Source of the DNA: JAUIJL01 sp965366625
Lineage (GTDB): Bacteria > Acidobacteriota > Thermoanaerobaculia > Multivoradales > J023
Reading direction: 5' to 3'
DNA: 64,000 bases
Assembly: GCA_965366625.1 (NCBI GenBank)
Contig: CBDUGP010000034.1
Coordinates: 1 to 64,000, forward strand
The notes under the pieces are model-generated. The model had not been told where the DNA came from, did no database searches, and saw nothing but the letters and a program-made list of their open reading frames with translations. The position numbers and the translations under genes are program-made. Shown here piece after piece: positions 34,233 through 41,750 of the stretch. Numbering within the stretch: position 1 is the stretch's first letter; each line of letters begins with the position of its first letter.

Positions 34233-34604
34233 ATGATCGAGCTTCTTTGGGTCGGTTTCGGCGGTTTTGTGGGGGCGGTTTCGCGCTTCTTATTGTCGAA
34301 TTGGGTCCAAGATCAACACGGCGGAACATTCCCCGCCGGTACCCTGGCCGTCAATTCCTTGGGATGTTTCGCGCTGGGCCTGCTGATGGCTTCTCTCGAT
34401 CGGGGGTGGCTGAGTCCCCAAGCCCGTTACTTTCTCAGTGTCGGCGTGCTCGGTGCCCTGACGACGTTCTCAACATTTAGTTGGGACACCTTGGAACTCG
34501 TCCGCGCAGGCTCGACGTCCTTGGCCTTGGTCAACGTGCTGAGCAATGTGGTGATTGGCCTGGGGGCGGTTTCCCTTGGGTTTTGGCTCGGCCGGACCTT
34601 CTGA
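34233..34604 (+). CDS. crcB: Fluoride channel CrcB/Fluc
   Basis: Small inner-membrane fluoride exporter that dimerises in antiparallel fashion. It has 123 residues, the usual size, with four hydrophobic segments. It shows the Fluc signatures GGxxGAxxR (GFVGAVSRF), TLAVNSLGCF with the conserved Asn, and GALTTFSTFSWD. The start ATG at 34233 follows a short 55-nt gap after the kinase. No fluoride riboswitch is seen upstream. Confidence 0.95.
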   Translation: MIELLWVGFGGFVGAVSRFLLSNWVQDQHGGTFPAGTLAVNSLGCFALGLLMASLDRGWLSPQARYFLSVGVLGALTTFSTFSWDTLELVRAGSTSLALVNVLSNVVIGLGAVSLGFWLGRTF

Positions 34605-34697
34605 CGCCCTGCCTTGTTCGATCCGCGTCTTTGAGTTCGGGGTCTCTTGACCCTGCATATCTTTTTTTGGATCTCGAATGTCTTCAGAGGATTCTCT

Positions 34698-35171
34698 ATG
34701 CGCCATCTAGCTGTAGCTCTTACTCTAATGGTCGCCACCTGTCTCGGATCGTCGGCTTGGGCTGAAGATTCTGCGGGTTACGATCCCACTGCCGACCCAT
34801 TTGCCGATTTGCAGGCCGCCCAAGAAACCGCAGCCGCTGAAGACAAAAACATTCTGCTCAAAGTGGGCGGCAATTGGTGCTCATGGTGTCGGCTGATGGA
34901 GAAGTTTATCCATGACAACCAAGATCTCGAGAAAGCCCTCAACGAAGCCTTCGTGGTGATCAAGGTGAGCTACTCCGACGACAATAAGAACGAGCAATTC
35001 CTGAGTAAATTTCCCCCGGTCCCCGGCTATCCACATCTTTTCGTGCTCAACCCTAAAGGCGAACTCTTGCACAGCCAAGATTCGGGAGTGCTCGAGTCGG
35101 GACGGGGATATTCGAAAGAGGCATTTTTCGATCTGATCCATAAGTGGTCCTCCCAAAGAGGTGACTCATGA
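34698..35171 (+). CDS. Periplasmic thioredoxin-fold protein
   Basis: Exported thiol-disulfide protein of 157 residues. The ATG at 34698 has AGAGG 7 nt upstream and opens a Sec signal peptide cut near AWA-ED; an upstream in-frame start is less likely. The thioredoxin-like fold carries C61-SW-C64 in GNWCSWCRLM and the cis-Pro loop VPGYPHLF. This matches the thioredoxin_7/DsbD-gamma-like group that reduces periplasmic disulfides. Its ATGA overlap with the next gene implies coupling to the lipoprotein isoaspartyl peptidase, and a DUF255 protein follows. Confidence 0.88.
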   Translation: MRHLAVALTLMVATCLGSSAWAEDSAGYDPTADPFADLQAAQETAAAEDKNILLKVGGNWCSWCRLMEKFIHDNQDLEKALNEAFVVIKVSYSDDNKNEQFLSKFPPVPGYPHLFVLNPKGELLHSQDSGVLESGRGYSKEAFFDLIHKWSSQRGDS

Positions 35172-36292
35172 GTTTCAAAGCATCGTCTCATTCAGTGTTC
35201 TCTCGGTCGCTGATCTCTCAGGTGCTGCTCTCTCGGGCCAGGCCTTGGGCCCTTACAGTGTTGGTCTTTGGCTTGTTGGGCTGCGGTTTATTGGGCTGTG
35301 GTTTGTTGGGCTGTGGCGGACCGGTGGCGGAGCAAAGCTCAGCCGAGCCCACGGGAGACTCGGAGGAAACGTCGGCGGCTCCGCGTCCGGAATTTGCCCT
35401 GGCCATCCACGGTGGCGCGGGTGTGATTCCCAAAGACATGGAACCCGAGAAGGTGGCGGAATACGAGGCGGCGCTCGAACGGGCTTTGGCCCATGGTCGT
35501 GATCGACTGGCCGAGGGTGCGAGCGCCCTGGACGTGGTGGAAGAGGTGGTTGTATTGCTTGAGGACGACCCCCTTTTCAACGCCGGCAAAGGAGCTGTTT
35601 TCACCCACGACGGGCGGAATGAATTAGATGCGGCCATCATGGATGGCAGGGATCTGTCGTGTGGCGCCGTGGCGCGGGTCACGACGATCAAAAATCCCAT
35701 TCGCCTGGCCCGTGGGGTGATGGAGCAAAGCCGCCACGTCTTCATGGTCGGCGATGGTGCAGAAGCTTTTGCCGACGGTTTGGGATTGGATCGAGTCGAG
35801 CCGGACTATTACTTCACCCAACGTCGCTACGACTCATTGCAAAAGGCGATCGAAAAAGAACAGAGCAACCAAGAACACGGTGACCAACACGGCACGGTGG
35901 GCTGCGTGGCGATGGACAAAGAAGGAAATTTGGCGGCCGCAACCTCAACCGGCGGTATGACCAATAAACGCTTCGGGCGCATTGGTGACGTGCCGGTGAT
36001 CGGCGCCGGGACCTACGCCAACAATGCAACGGTCGCAGTGTCGTGCACCGGTCGGGGAGAAGAATTCATCCGGCACAATGTGGCCCATTCGGTGTCGGCG
36101 ATGATCGAGCACAAGGGCTTGTCCCTACAACAAGCCGCGGACGCGGTCATCCACGGCAAGCTGGCCAAGGGTGACGGCGGTTTGATCGCCGTTGGTGCGG
36201 ACGGCTCGATTGCATTGGTCTTCAATTCCCCTGGAATGTTTCGTGGCGCCGCGGATTCCGTGGGGCGTTTCGAAGTGGCGATTTGGGAGTAA
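35168..36292 (+). CDS. Lipoprotein isoaspartyl peptidase/L-asparaginase (Ntn hydrolase)
   Basis: Ntn-hydrolase of the plant-type asparaginase/isoaspartyl dipeptidase family. It is made as a precursor that self-cleaves before the nucleophilic Thr243 in HGTVGCVAMD. Flanking motifs are typical: AIHGGAG, NAGKGAVFTHDGRNELDAAIMDG, GMTNKRFGRIGDVPVIGAGTYA and TGRGEEFIR. The signal region carries three consecutive LLGCG units (residues 36-50), each a valid lipobox. Cys39, Cys44 or Cys49 could be lipidated, so it is predicted to be a membrane-anchored lipoprotein. This is unusual, as characterised members are commonly soluble. The ATGA overlap couples it to the thioredoxin gene. It probably handles damaged or isoaspartyl peptides in the envelope (inference). 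Confidence 0.9.
   Translation: MSFKASSHSVFSRSLISQVLLSRARPWALTVLVFGLLGCGLLGCGLLGCGGPVAEQSSAEPTGDSEETSAAPRPEFALAIHGGAGVIPKDMEPEKVAEYEAALERALAHGRDRLAEGASALDVVEEVVVLLEDDPLFNAGKGAVFTHDGRNELDAAIMDGRDLSCGAVARVTTIKNPIRLARGVMEQSRHVFMVGDGAEAFADGLGLDRVEPDYYFTQRRYDSLQKAIEKEQSNQEHGDQHGTVGCVAMDKEGNLAAATSTGGMTNKRFGRIGDVPVIGAGTYANNATVAVSCTGRGEEFIRHNVAHSVSAMIEHKGLSLQQAADAVIHGKLAKGDGGLIAVGADGSIALVFNSPGMFRGAADSVGRFEVAIWE
35273..35317 (+). repeat. 15-bp tandem repeat x3 in the lipobox region
   Basis: Three near-identical in-frame 15-bp units of the form TTGTTGGGCTGYGGT encode LLGCG-LLGCG-LLGCG. Confidence 0.92.
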
Positions 36293-36295
36293 TAC

Positions 36296-38536
36296 GTGGC
36301 AAGGGAGAATCGACTGGCCGGCGAAATCAGCCCCTATTTGCTCATGCATCGACACAACCCCGTGGACTGGTATCCGTGGGGTGAGGAAGCTCTGGCCAGG
36401 GCTCGGCAAGAGGACAAGCCGATCTTTCTTTCCGTCGGATATTCCACTTGTTATTGGTGTCATGTCATGGAGCGGGAGTCCTTTGCCGACGCCGGGACCG
36501 CTAAGTTGATGAACGACAATTTCGTCAACATCAAGGTCGATCGTGAGGAACGACCGGAGCTGGACGAAATCTACATGGCCGCCACCCAGCTCTTTACCGA
36601 CAGCGGTGGCTGGCCGAATTCGGTCTTTCTGACTCCCGAGCTGACGCCTTTCTTTGCCGGCACCTACTTTCCGCCCCACGACAAAGCTCGACGCCCATCG
36701 TTCAAAACCGTCTTGCTGTCGATGCAGAACGCTTGGCAGGAGCGTCGCGAAGACGTTGAGCAGCAGGCCGCGGAAATGGCTGAGGCCATGCGCCAGATGC
36801 TCGAAGAGCGGGGCGCGCCCGCGGAAACCGTCGCCCCAGCCTCCGTGTTACCCAAGGCAAAGGAATCATTGATTCGGAGATTCGACGAGCAATACGGTGG
36901 TTTCGGCTCCGCGCCGAAGTTTCCGACTCCTTCGAATCTCTGGGCGCTGTTGGAACTCGCCCGGGAGGGCGGGGATGCGCTAGCCGGTGAAATGGTCGAC
37001 CTAACCCTCGACGCCATGGCCGAAGGAGGGATCTACGACCAATTGGCAGGTGGTTTCCACCGCTATGCCACCGATCGGCAGTGGAAGGTCCCCCATTTCG
37101 AAAAGATGCTGTACGACAACGGTTTGTTGCTCGAAACCTACGCCCTGGACTATGCCCGGACGGGCAACCCCGAGCGCGAGCGGATTCTCAAAGAGACCGC
37201 GGATTTCTTGGCCCGGGAAATGACCTCCGACGGTGGGGCATTCTTTAGCGCCATCGACGCCGAGATCCACGGCCGGGAGGGAGAACATCACGTTTGGACT
37301 CTCGAGCAGCTGACCGAGGTTTTGGGCGAAGAGGATGCGGGATTCTTGGCGCCGATTCTTGGCTTTGCCGGGCCCCCATTCTTTGACCGGGACTATTTCG
37401 TCCTGCACTTGCCGGAATCCTACTCCTCCCAAGCGGAGCGTAGGCGCCTTCCGGTGTCTCAGCTTGTGGAACAGGTGCGGCCCCTCAAGGAGCGCCTCTG
37501 GCAGGCTCGTCTGCAGCGGGATATGCCGCTGGTGGACGACAAGATTTTGACCGATTGGAATGGTCTTACGATCGCTGGGTTGGCTGTGGCCGGCATGTAT
37601 TTGGAAGAGCCGTCGATGCTCGAACAGGCTCAGAAAGCGGCTGATTTCATCTTGGCCCAAGCTCGGGATGAAAACGGCGGGCTGCTGCATAGTGTGCGTG
37701 GTGAATCGGCTCGCTTTCCAGCTTATCTCGCGGATTATGCTGCGTTCGTCAGAGGCCTGTTGGCCTTGCATGAAGCGACCCAAGATCCGCGTTGGTTGGA
37801 GCATGCCGAGCGATTGACGGAAGAGCAAATCGATAAGTTGGAAGATACAAAACAGGGGGGTTTCTTTGCCGCCGTGGAGCAGCCTGATGTTCTCTTCAGG
37901 GCGAAAGAAGTCTTCGACAGCGCTCAGCCGGCGGCCAACGCCCTAGCCGCCCTCAACCTGCTGGAGCTGGCTGAGCGGGGTGATCGGGATCGCTGGTTGC
38001 CCGTCGCCGAGCGAACCCTCCGGGCTTTCTCCCAGGTGCTCGGAACGCGAGCCGACGGTGCCCGGACCTTAGCCCTGGCGGCCTATCGCTACCATCGACT
38101 GGCCTCTGGCCCATCTGAAGAAGAGGCGGTCGCCCAGACCGTTTTCGGGCTGGTGGAGAGAGCGTCGAGGGCGATCGTGCAGCCCCGGCTTGAAGTCGGT
38201 GATGGGGATTCCTCGGGTTGGAGGAAATTCGAGCTATTTCTAGAAATTCGCCAGGGCTGGCACCTCTACGGCCCGGCATCGGAAGATGATGGAGAAAATC
38301 CAGGGCTTCAACCGACCCGCCTGAGTTCCGCAAGCGAGATGCGCAAAGTGGCGATGCCGGCCGCTGAAAAGGTCATGATCGGCGACGGTGAAGTAGAGAT
38401 CTATCAGGGGCAGATCGTGATCCGCGGTGAGCTGAAAGGGCAGCCGGTGGTGAGCCTGAGCTTTCAGCCCTGCGACGATCGCCGATGCCTACAAGCCACG
38501 GAGATTAAAATCAAACCCACCGGGGACTTTGACTAA
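36296..38536 (+). CDS. DUF255 thioredoxin-domain protein with C-terminal DsbD-alpha-like domain
   Basis: Member of the YyaL/SPATA20 family. Residues 1-165 form the DUF255 thioredoxin-like domain, with hallmark SPYLLMHRHNPVDWYPWG and redox C52-YW-C55 in CYWCHVM. Residues about 180-620 form an alpha/alpha toroid resembling a glycosidase-type barrel (GGFHRYATDRQWKVPHFEKMLYDN). The last ~110 residues (about 635-746) are extra: WHLYGP, then FQPC726-DDRR-C731, resembling the DsbD alpha domain. At 746 residues it is longer than the usual ~680. No signal peptide is seen, which conflicts with a periplasmic DsbD role. GTG at 36296 directly follows the asparaginase stop. Function is unknown. Confidence 0.88.
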   Translation: MARENRLAGEISPYLLMHRHNPVDWYPWGEEALARARQEDKPIFLSVGYSTCYWCHVMERESFADAGTAKLMNDNFVNIKVDREERPELDEIYMAATQLFTDSGGWPNSVFLTPELTPFFAGTYFPPHDKARRPSFKTVLLSMQNAWQERREDVEQQAAEMAEAMRQMLEERGAPAETVAPASVLPKAKESLIRRFDEQYGGFGSAPKFPTPSNLWALLELAREGGDALAGEMVDLTLDAMAEGGIYDQLAGGFHRYATDRQWKVPHFEKMLYDNGLLLETYALDYARTGNPERERILKETADFLAREMTSDGGAFFSAIDAEIHGREGEHHVWTLEQLTEVLGEEDAGFLAPILGFAGPPFFDRDYFVLHLPESYSSQAERRRLPVSQLVEQVRPLKERLWQARLQRDMPLVDDKILTDWNGLTIAGLAVAGMYLEEPSMLEQAQKAADFILAQARDENGGLLHSVRGESARFPAYLADYAAFVRGLLALHEATQDPRWLEHAERLTEEQIDKLEDTKQGGFFAAVEQPDVLFRAKEVFDSAQPAANALAALNLLELAERGDRDRWLPVAERTLRAFSQVLGTRADGARTLALAAYRYHRLASGPSEEEAVAQTVFGLVERASRAIVQPRLEVGDGDSSGWRKFELFLEIRQGWHLYGPASEDDGENPGLQPTRLSSASEMRKVAMPAAEKVMIGDGEVEIYQGQIVIRGELKGQPVVSLSFQPCDDRRCLQATEIKIKPTGDFD

Positions 38537-38546
38537 AGCTTGGGCT

Positions 38547-38588
38547 GTCGCTAGTCAGCCGTCGCTACCCAGCCGTCGCTACTCAGCC
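38547..38588. repeat. 14-bp tandem repeat x3 at a gene 3-prime end
   Basis: Three units of GTCGCTA-NN-CAGCC (NN = gt, cc, ct). The last unit overlaps the stop codon of the minus-strand lipoprotein gene. It lies in the 46-bp convergent gap after the DUF255 gene. Confidence 0.9.
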
Positions 38589-38882
38589 GCCACCCTTTTC
38601 CTTCGATTCGAAGGCCTTTAATTGGACCTTATTGTTGAGGAATTTGATGTTGACCCGTGCGGAGTCACTTTCCCAACTGACGGACGAAGCGGACACCGGC
38701 CCGGCGCCGACGCTTTTGTTGTCGGTCGGCTCTCCCAGGATTCCGACGACCTGCTCATAGGTCATGCCGGTCTCGACTTTGTTGAAATTCTCTTGGGTCA
38801 AACGCGAACAGCCCAAGGCCGTGAGCAGTAGAAGCGAGCAGGTCAAGGCCAGAACGATCTTGTTTGTCGAGGGTGCTTTCAT
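38583..38882 (-). CDS. Small BamE/SmpA-like (DUF3862-type) lipoprotein
   Basis: A 99-residue lipoprotein. The signal peptide ends in lipobox LTALGC (lipidated Cys25). The mature part shows FNKVETGMTYEQVVGILGEP, characteristic of the SmpA/OmlA-BamE and DUF3862 fold, then a short beta region and a Gly-rich end. GGGAG about 7 nt upstream supports the ATG. It may be an envelope-biogenesis or surface lipoprotein; family membership alone does not show it is part of the BAM complex. It follows the Pro-rich membrane protein on the same strand, with a perfect inverted repeat between them. Confidence 0.82.
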   Translation of the reverse strand: MKAPSTNKIVLALTCSLLLLTALGCSRLTQENFNKVETGMTYEQVVGILGEPTDNKSVGAGPVSASSVSWESDSARVNIKFLNNKVQLKAFESKEKGGG

Positions 38883-38902
38883 TCGAGACTCCCGGTCCGA
38901 AG

Positions 38903-38924
38903 GGGGCTCGGCATGCCGAGCCCC
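38903..38924 (-). terminator. Perfect inverted repeat between two minus-strand genes
   Basis: GGGGCTCGGC-AT-GCCGAGCCCC, 10-bp arms with a 2-nt centre. It lies between the Pro-rich membrane protein and the lipoprotein gene. No T-tract follows on either strand, so it could be a partial terminator, an mRNA-stability stem or an operator. Confidence 0.4.
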
Positions 38925-38953
38925 TCGGATTTGGTTGAAGCAGGTTGGAGCAA

Positions 38954-39793
38954 TCAGTCTTTAGGACCTTCATAGGTCACGGCGATTTGGGTTTCTTTGG
39001 CGCTTTTCTCCCGGATCAAGGCGACCGCCAGTTGGTCAATTCCCTCTTTCTTGGCCTTCAACATGATCTGTTGGGTTCCGTTCATGTTGATGGTGTTGCG
39101 CTCGAGAGTAAAACCTTCGTTTTCGAGCTTCTCTTGGAACCACGCTTCAATGGTCTCCAGGGAATCGGCGGAGCGACCAGCTACTAGTCCCGAAGCGGTG
39201 TCGTTTTGGACCATGGTCATGCCACCGCTGGCGTCGGCTTGGGCCCCAGGATATTGGGGTACCCACTTGGGCACGTCGTCCAGGTTGCCACCGATGCGCG
39301 TTTCCCCCTCGGGGGTTGTCACCGTCAGGCCGCTAGTATCGTTGGCGTCGAGGCTATAGGAGCCCTCATCGCTTTCGAAGTTGATGCGACCTTGCTGAAC
39401 TTCCGAATAGTCGAAGGTGGACTCTTCGCCGGTTTTGTTGTTGCGGATCGTGATCTTGCCCGATTCGCTGTCGTTGTTGATCACGTCGAGCTCGGGGTTG
39501 AGTTCGATGAGAGCTTCGACCGCTTTCGACGGATTGGACTCAAAATCTTGGGCGAAGTCGATGGCTTTCTTGGCGCCGTATCCGAGGATGCCAAAAAGCA
39601 CGAGTCCGGCGATCAGCACCAAGCAGCCACAGCCGAGGCCGATTTTGGCCCACAACGGGAAACCTGAATCTGCCGCGTTGTTCGCCGAGGCTCCGCCATA
39701 GCTCGGCTGCGGGGGCGTATGTTGTGTGGGGGTGTGTTGTGGCGGCGGGGGCGGCGCAGCGGCCGGGGGCGGTGGGGGAGTGCCATTCGACAT
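38954..39793 (-). CDS. Single-pass membrane protein with Pro-rich N-terminus
   Basis: Not recognised by family. It has 279 residues. A Pro/Ala/Gln-rich, probably disordered cytoplasmic segment (1-45) precedes one membrane span (about 47-72) that begins with the small motif GLGCGCLVLIAG. The exterior part (about 75-279) is acidic and beta-rich, with a segment KITIRNNKTGEESTFDYSEV resembling a zf-TFIIB/DUF4178-like beta sheet and a predicted alpha/beta C-terminus. AGGAG 8 nt before the ATG supports the start. The lipoprotein downstream suggests an envelope pair. The gene is divergent from the gluzincin at 39936. Confidence 0.8.
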   Translation of the reverse strand: MSNGTPPPPPAAAPPPPPQHTPTQHTPPQPSYGGASANNAADSGFPLWAKIGLGCGCLVLIAGLVLFGILGYGAKKAIDFAQDFESNPSKAVEALIELNPELDVINNDSESGKITIRNNKTGEESTFDYSEVQQGRINFESDEGSYSLDANDTSGLTVTTPEGETRIGGNLDDVPKWVPQYPGAQADASGGMTMVQNDTASGLVAGRSADSLETIEAWFQEKLENEGFTLERNTINMNGTQQIMLKAKKEGIDQLAVALIREKSAKETQIAVTYEGPKD

Positions 39794-39935
39794 ATTCTCA
39801 GCTCCTGTTGAATCAGGACGACACGAAGCCGTCGGAAAATCAGATAAGGTTGGCTCTATTGACTGCTGACGATCTTAGCGTGAAGCGCAAAGTAAGTCAG
39901 GTTATTCCACGGATGCAAGATGAAAGGTTAGGGGC

Positions 39936-41630
39936 ATGAAGGCACGGCCCGGATCGACACCCATGAGCTGCTCGGCTGCTCTGGCCAGGAGCTTTCTCGT
40001 CCTGGTTTCGCTGACCGTTTGGCTTTGGCTTCCGAGCCCCGTTGTCGCTGGGGTAGATCCCACGGCTTGGACTTCGATCAAAACCCAGAACTTCGTGTTG
40101 ATGACCGACGGCTCACCCCGCCGTGGGGCGGAAATAGCCCGACGATTGGAAGAACTACGAAGTGTCTTCGCACGTTTGGCCCCTTCCTTAGAATTAAAGT
40201 CTCCAGCACCGACTACCCTCTTCGCCTTTCGTAATGCTGACTCCTATGCCCCGTTCAAGACTCGAGCCGACAGCGGCCGCGCTCGAACTTTGGGGCAATT
40301 CACTCGGACCCACGACGGTAATTACCTGACCGTGGATGCTTCGGCCTCGAGCACCGGTTCCTACGCTGTCCTTTACCACGAATATGTGCACTTCTTGGTG
40401 ACACACAATTTTCCGAAAGTGCCACTTTGGTTCAATGAAGGGCTGGCGGAGTACTACAGCACCTTCGAGATCGAAGACGGGAAGATAGTGCTGGGATTGC
40501 CGGTGGAGCGCCATCTGAGGTGGCTGAACAACGAAAGCGACTTTTCACTCAGCGGGTTGATCGCAGCCGATAGCGTTTCGGCAGCCGGCCACGACGCGGA
40601 TGAGGTGGGGCGGTTCTATGCTCTGTCTTGGCTGCTGGTGCATTACCTCTTGTCGGGCGGGGATGAAGAAATCGATGGGATTGTCGACTATTTTCTTCGC
40701 CTCCAAGAAGGAGAGGATGCCGGCAGGGCATTTGAGGGCGCGTTCGACCGCCACCTATCGACCATGGCCGATGAACTGCGCACTTATGCCGCAGCCGGCA
40801 GCTATGCCTCGGTCCAACTGGCGGTCGACCGCTCCCGAACGACGGCCGAGCTTCGGTCGAAGGCCATGTCGCCGGCTGATGCGCTCTACCATTTGGGTGA
40901 CCTCTCCGTACATCTTCAGAAGCTCGACCAAGGGGAAAAGCTCTTTCATCAAGCCTTGGAACGTCGCCCTGGACATGGCGATACCCACGCTGGTTTGGCC
41001 TATATCCGGGATCTCCAAGGGCGCTATTCCGAAGCCGAGACCTTGTATCGAGACGCCCTGGCCAGTGGATCGTTGAGGGTGTTGTCCTATCTGCATCATG
41101 GTCGACACGCTTTGGCCCTCGCCCAGGCGGAAGGTAGAGCTGGTGCCGTGCAAGGCGAGCAGGCTCGCCGCTCCCTATCGGAAGCGGTTCGGCTCTTGCC
41201 GAGCTTTGGCGAAGCCCATGGGCTCTTAGCCGGAGCGCAAGCGTTGAATGGTGGGGATCTCAAGGCGGCCCTCAAATCGATCCTGAGAGCCAGGAAATTG
41301 CTGCCCAGCCGTCCGGATCTCACCGCGCGGCACATTCAGATCCTGCTCAAGGACCGACGGGTCGATGAGGCTGAGCGATTGTTGCAAGGTACCTTGGAGA
41401 CCCAAACCGACGATTTTGAAATGATCGATGGTCTGTGGGAAGACGTGGATCGCACCCGTTTGATTCTCAAATCCGAATTCGCCTTTGAGAAGGGAGATCT
41501 AGAAGCGGGTTTGATGCACTTCGACGAAGCGGTTTCGCTGACATCTGACGAGGAACTTCGACTACAGCTGGAAAACCGCCTGTTGGAGCTGCAAGCGGAA
41601 GTGGAGCGGGTACGCAAGGTCAGACCCTAG
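39936..41630 (+). CDS. Secreted gluzincin (peptidase MA/DUF1570-like) with TPR-like C-terminus
   Basis: Exported zinc-peptidase candidate of 564 residues. An N-terminal signal (about 15-38, cut near VVA-GV) precedes a peptidase-MA-type domain (about 40-290) with H148-E149-YV-H152 and Glu168 in FNEGLAEYY. TPR-like repeats follow (about 310-560), including ALYHLGDLSVHLQKLDQGEKLFHQALE, GDTHAGLAYIRDLQGRYSEAETLYRDAL and later degenerate units. The architecture is the mirror of the peptidase at 21130 (TPR before the catalytic domain there, after it here). The zinc site is complete. The substrate is unknown, but TPRs suggest recruitment to a partner. Confidence 0.87.
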   Translation: MKARPGSTPMSCSAALARSFLVLVSLTVWLWLPSPVVAGVDPTAWTSIKTQNFVLMTDGSPRRGAEIARRLEELRSVFARLAPSLELKSPAPTTLFAFRNADSYAPFKTRADSGRARTLGQFTRTHDGNYLTVDASASSTGSYAVLYHEYVHFLVTHNFPKVPLWFNEGLAEYYSTFEIEDGKIVLGLPVERHLRWLNNESDFSLSGLIAADSVSAAGHDADEVGRFYALSWLLVHYLLSGGDEEIDGIVDYFLRLQEGEDAGRAFEGAFDRHLSTMADELRTYAAAGSYASVQLAVDRSRTTAELRSKAMSPADALYHLGDLSVHLQKLDQGEKLFHQALERRPGHGDTHAGLAYIRDLQGRYSEAETLYRDALASGSLRVLSYLHHGRHALALAQAEGRAGAVQGEQARRSLSEAVRLLPSFGEAHGLLAGAQALNGGDLKAALKSILRARKLLPSRPDLTARHIQILLKDRRVDEAERLLQGTLETQTDDFEMIDGLWEDVDRTRLILKSEFAFEKGDLEAGLMHFDEAVSLTSDEELRLQLENRLLELQAEVERVRKVRP

Positions 41631-41682
41631 AACCTAGACCCTAGAACCGGAGCCTCGGGCGGAAATCCAGAGCCTCGGACGG
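41622..41682. repeat. Tandem and direct repeats at a gene 3-prime end
   Basis: AGACCCTAGAACCT at 41622 is repeated as AGACCCTAGAACCG at 41636; the stop codon TAG is in the first copy. Immediately after, GAGCCTCGGGCGG (41650) is repeated with one change at 41670. Confidence 0.85.
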
Positions 41683-41750
41683 CGTTCGACCAAGGTTTGA
41701 CAGAGAATGGGCTTCCCCCCGCGCCTAGGTCGGGATACGATCACCGGCCC

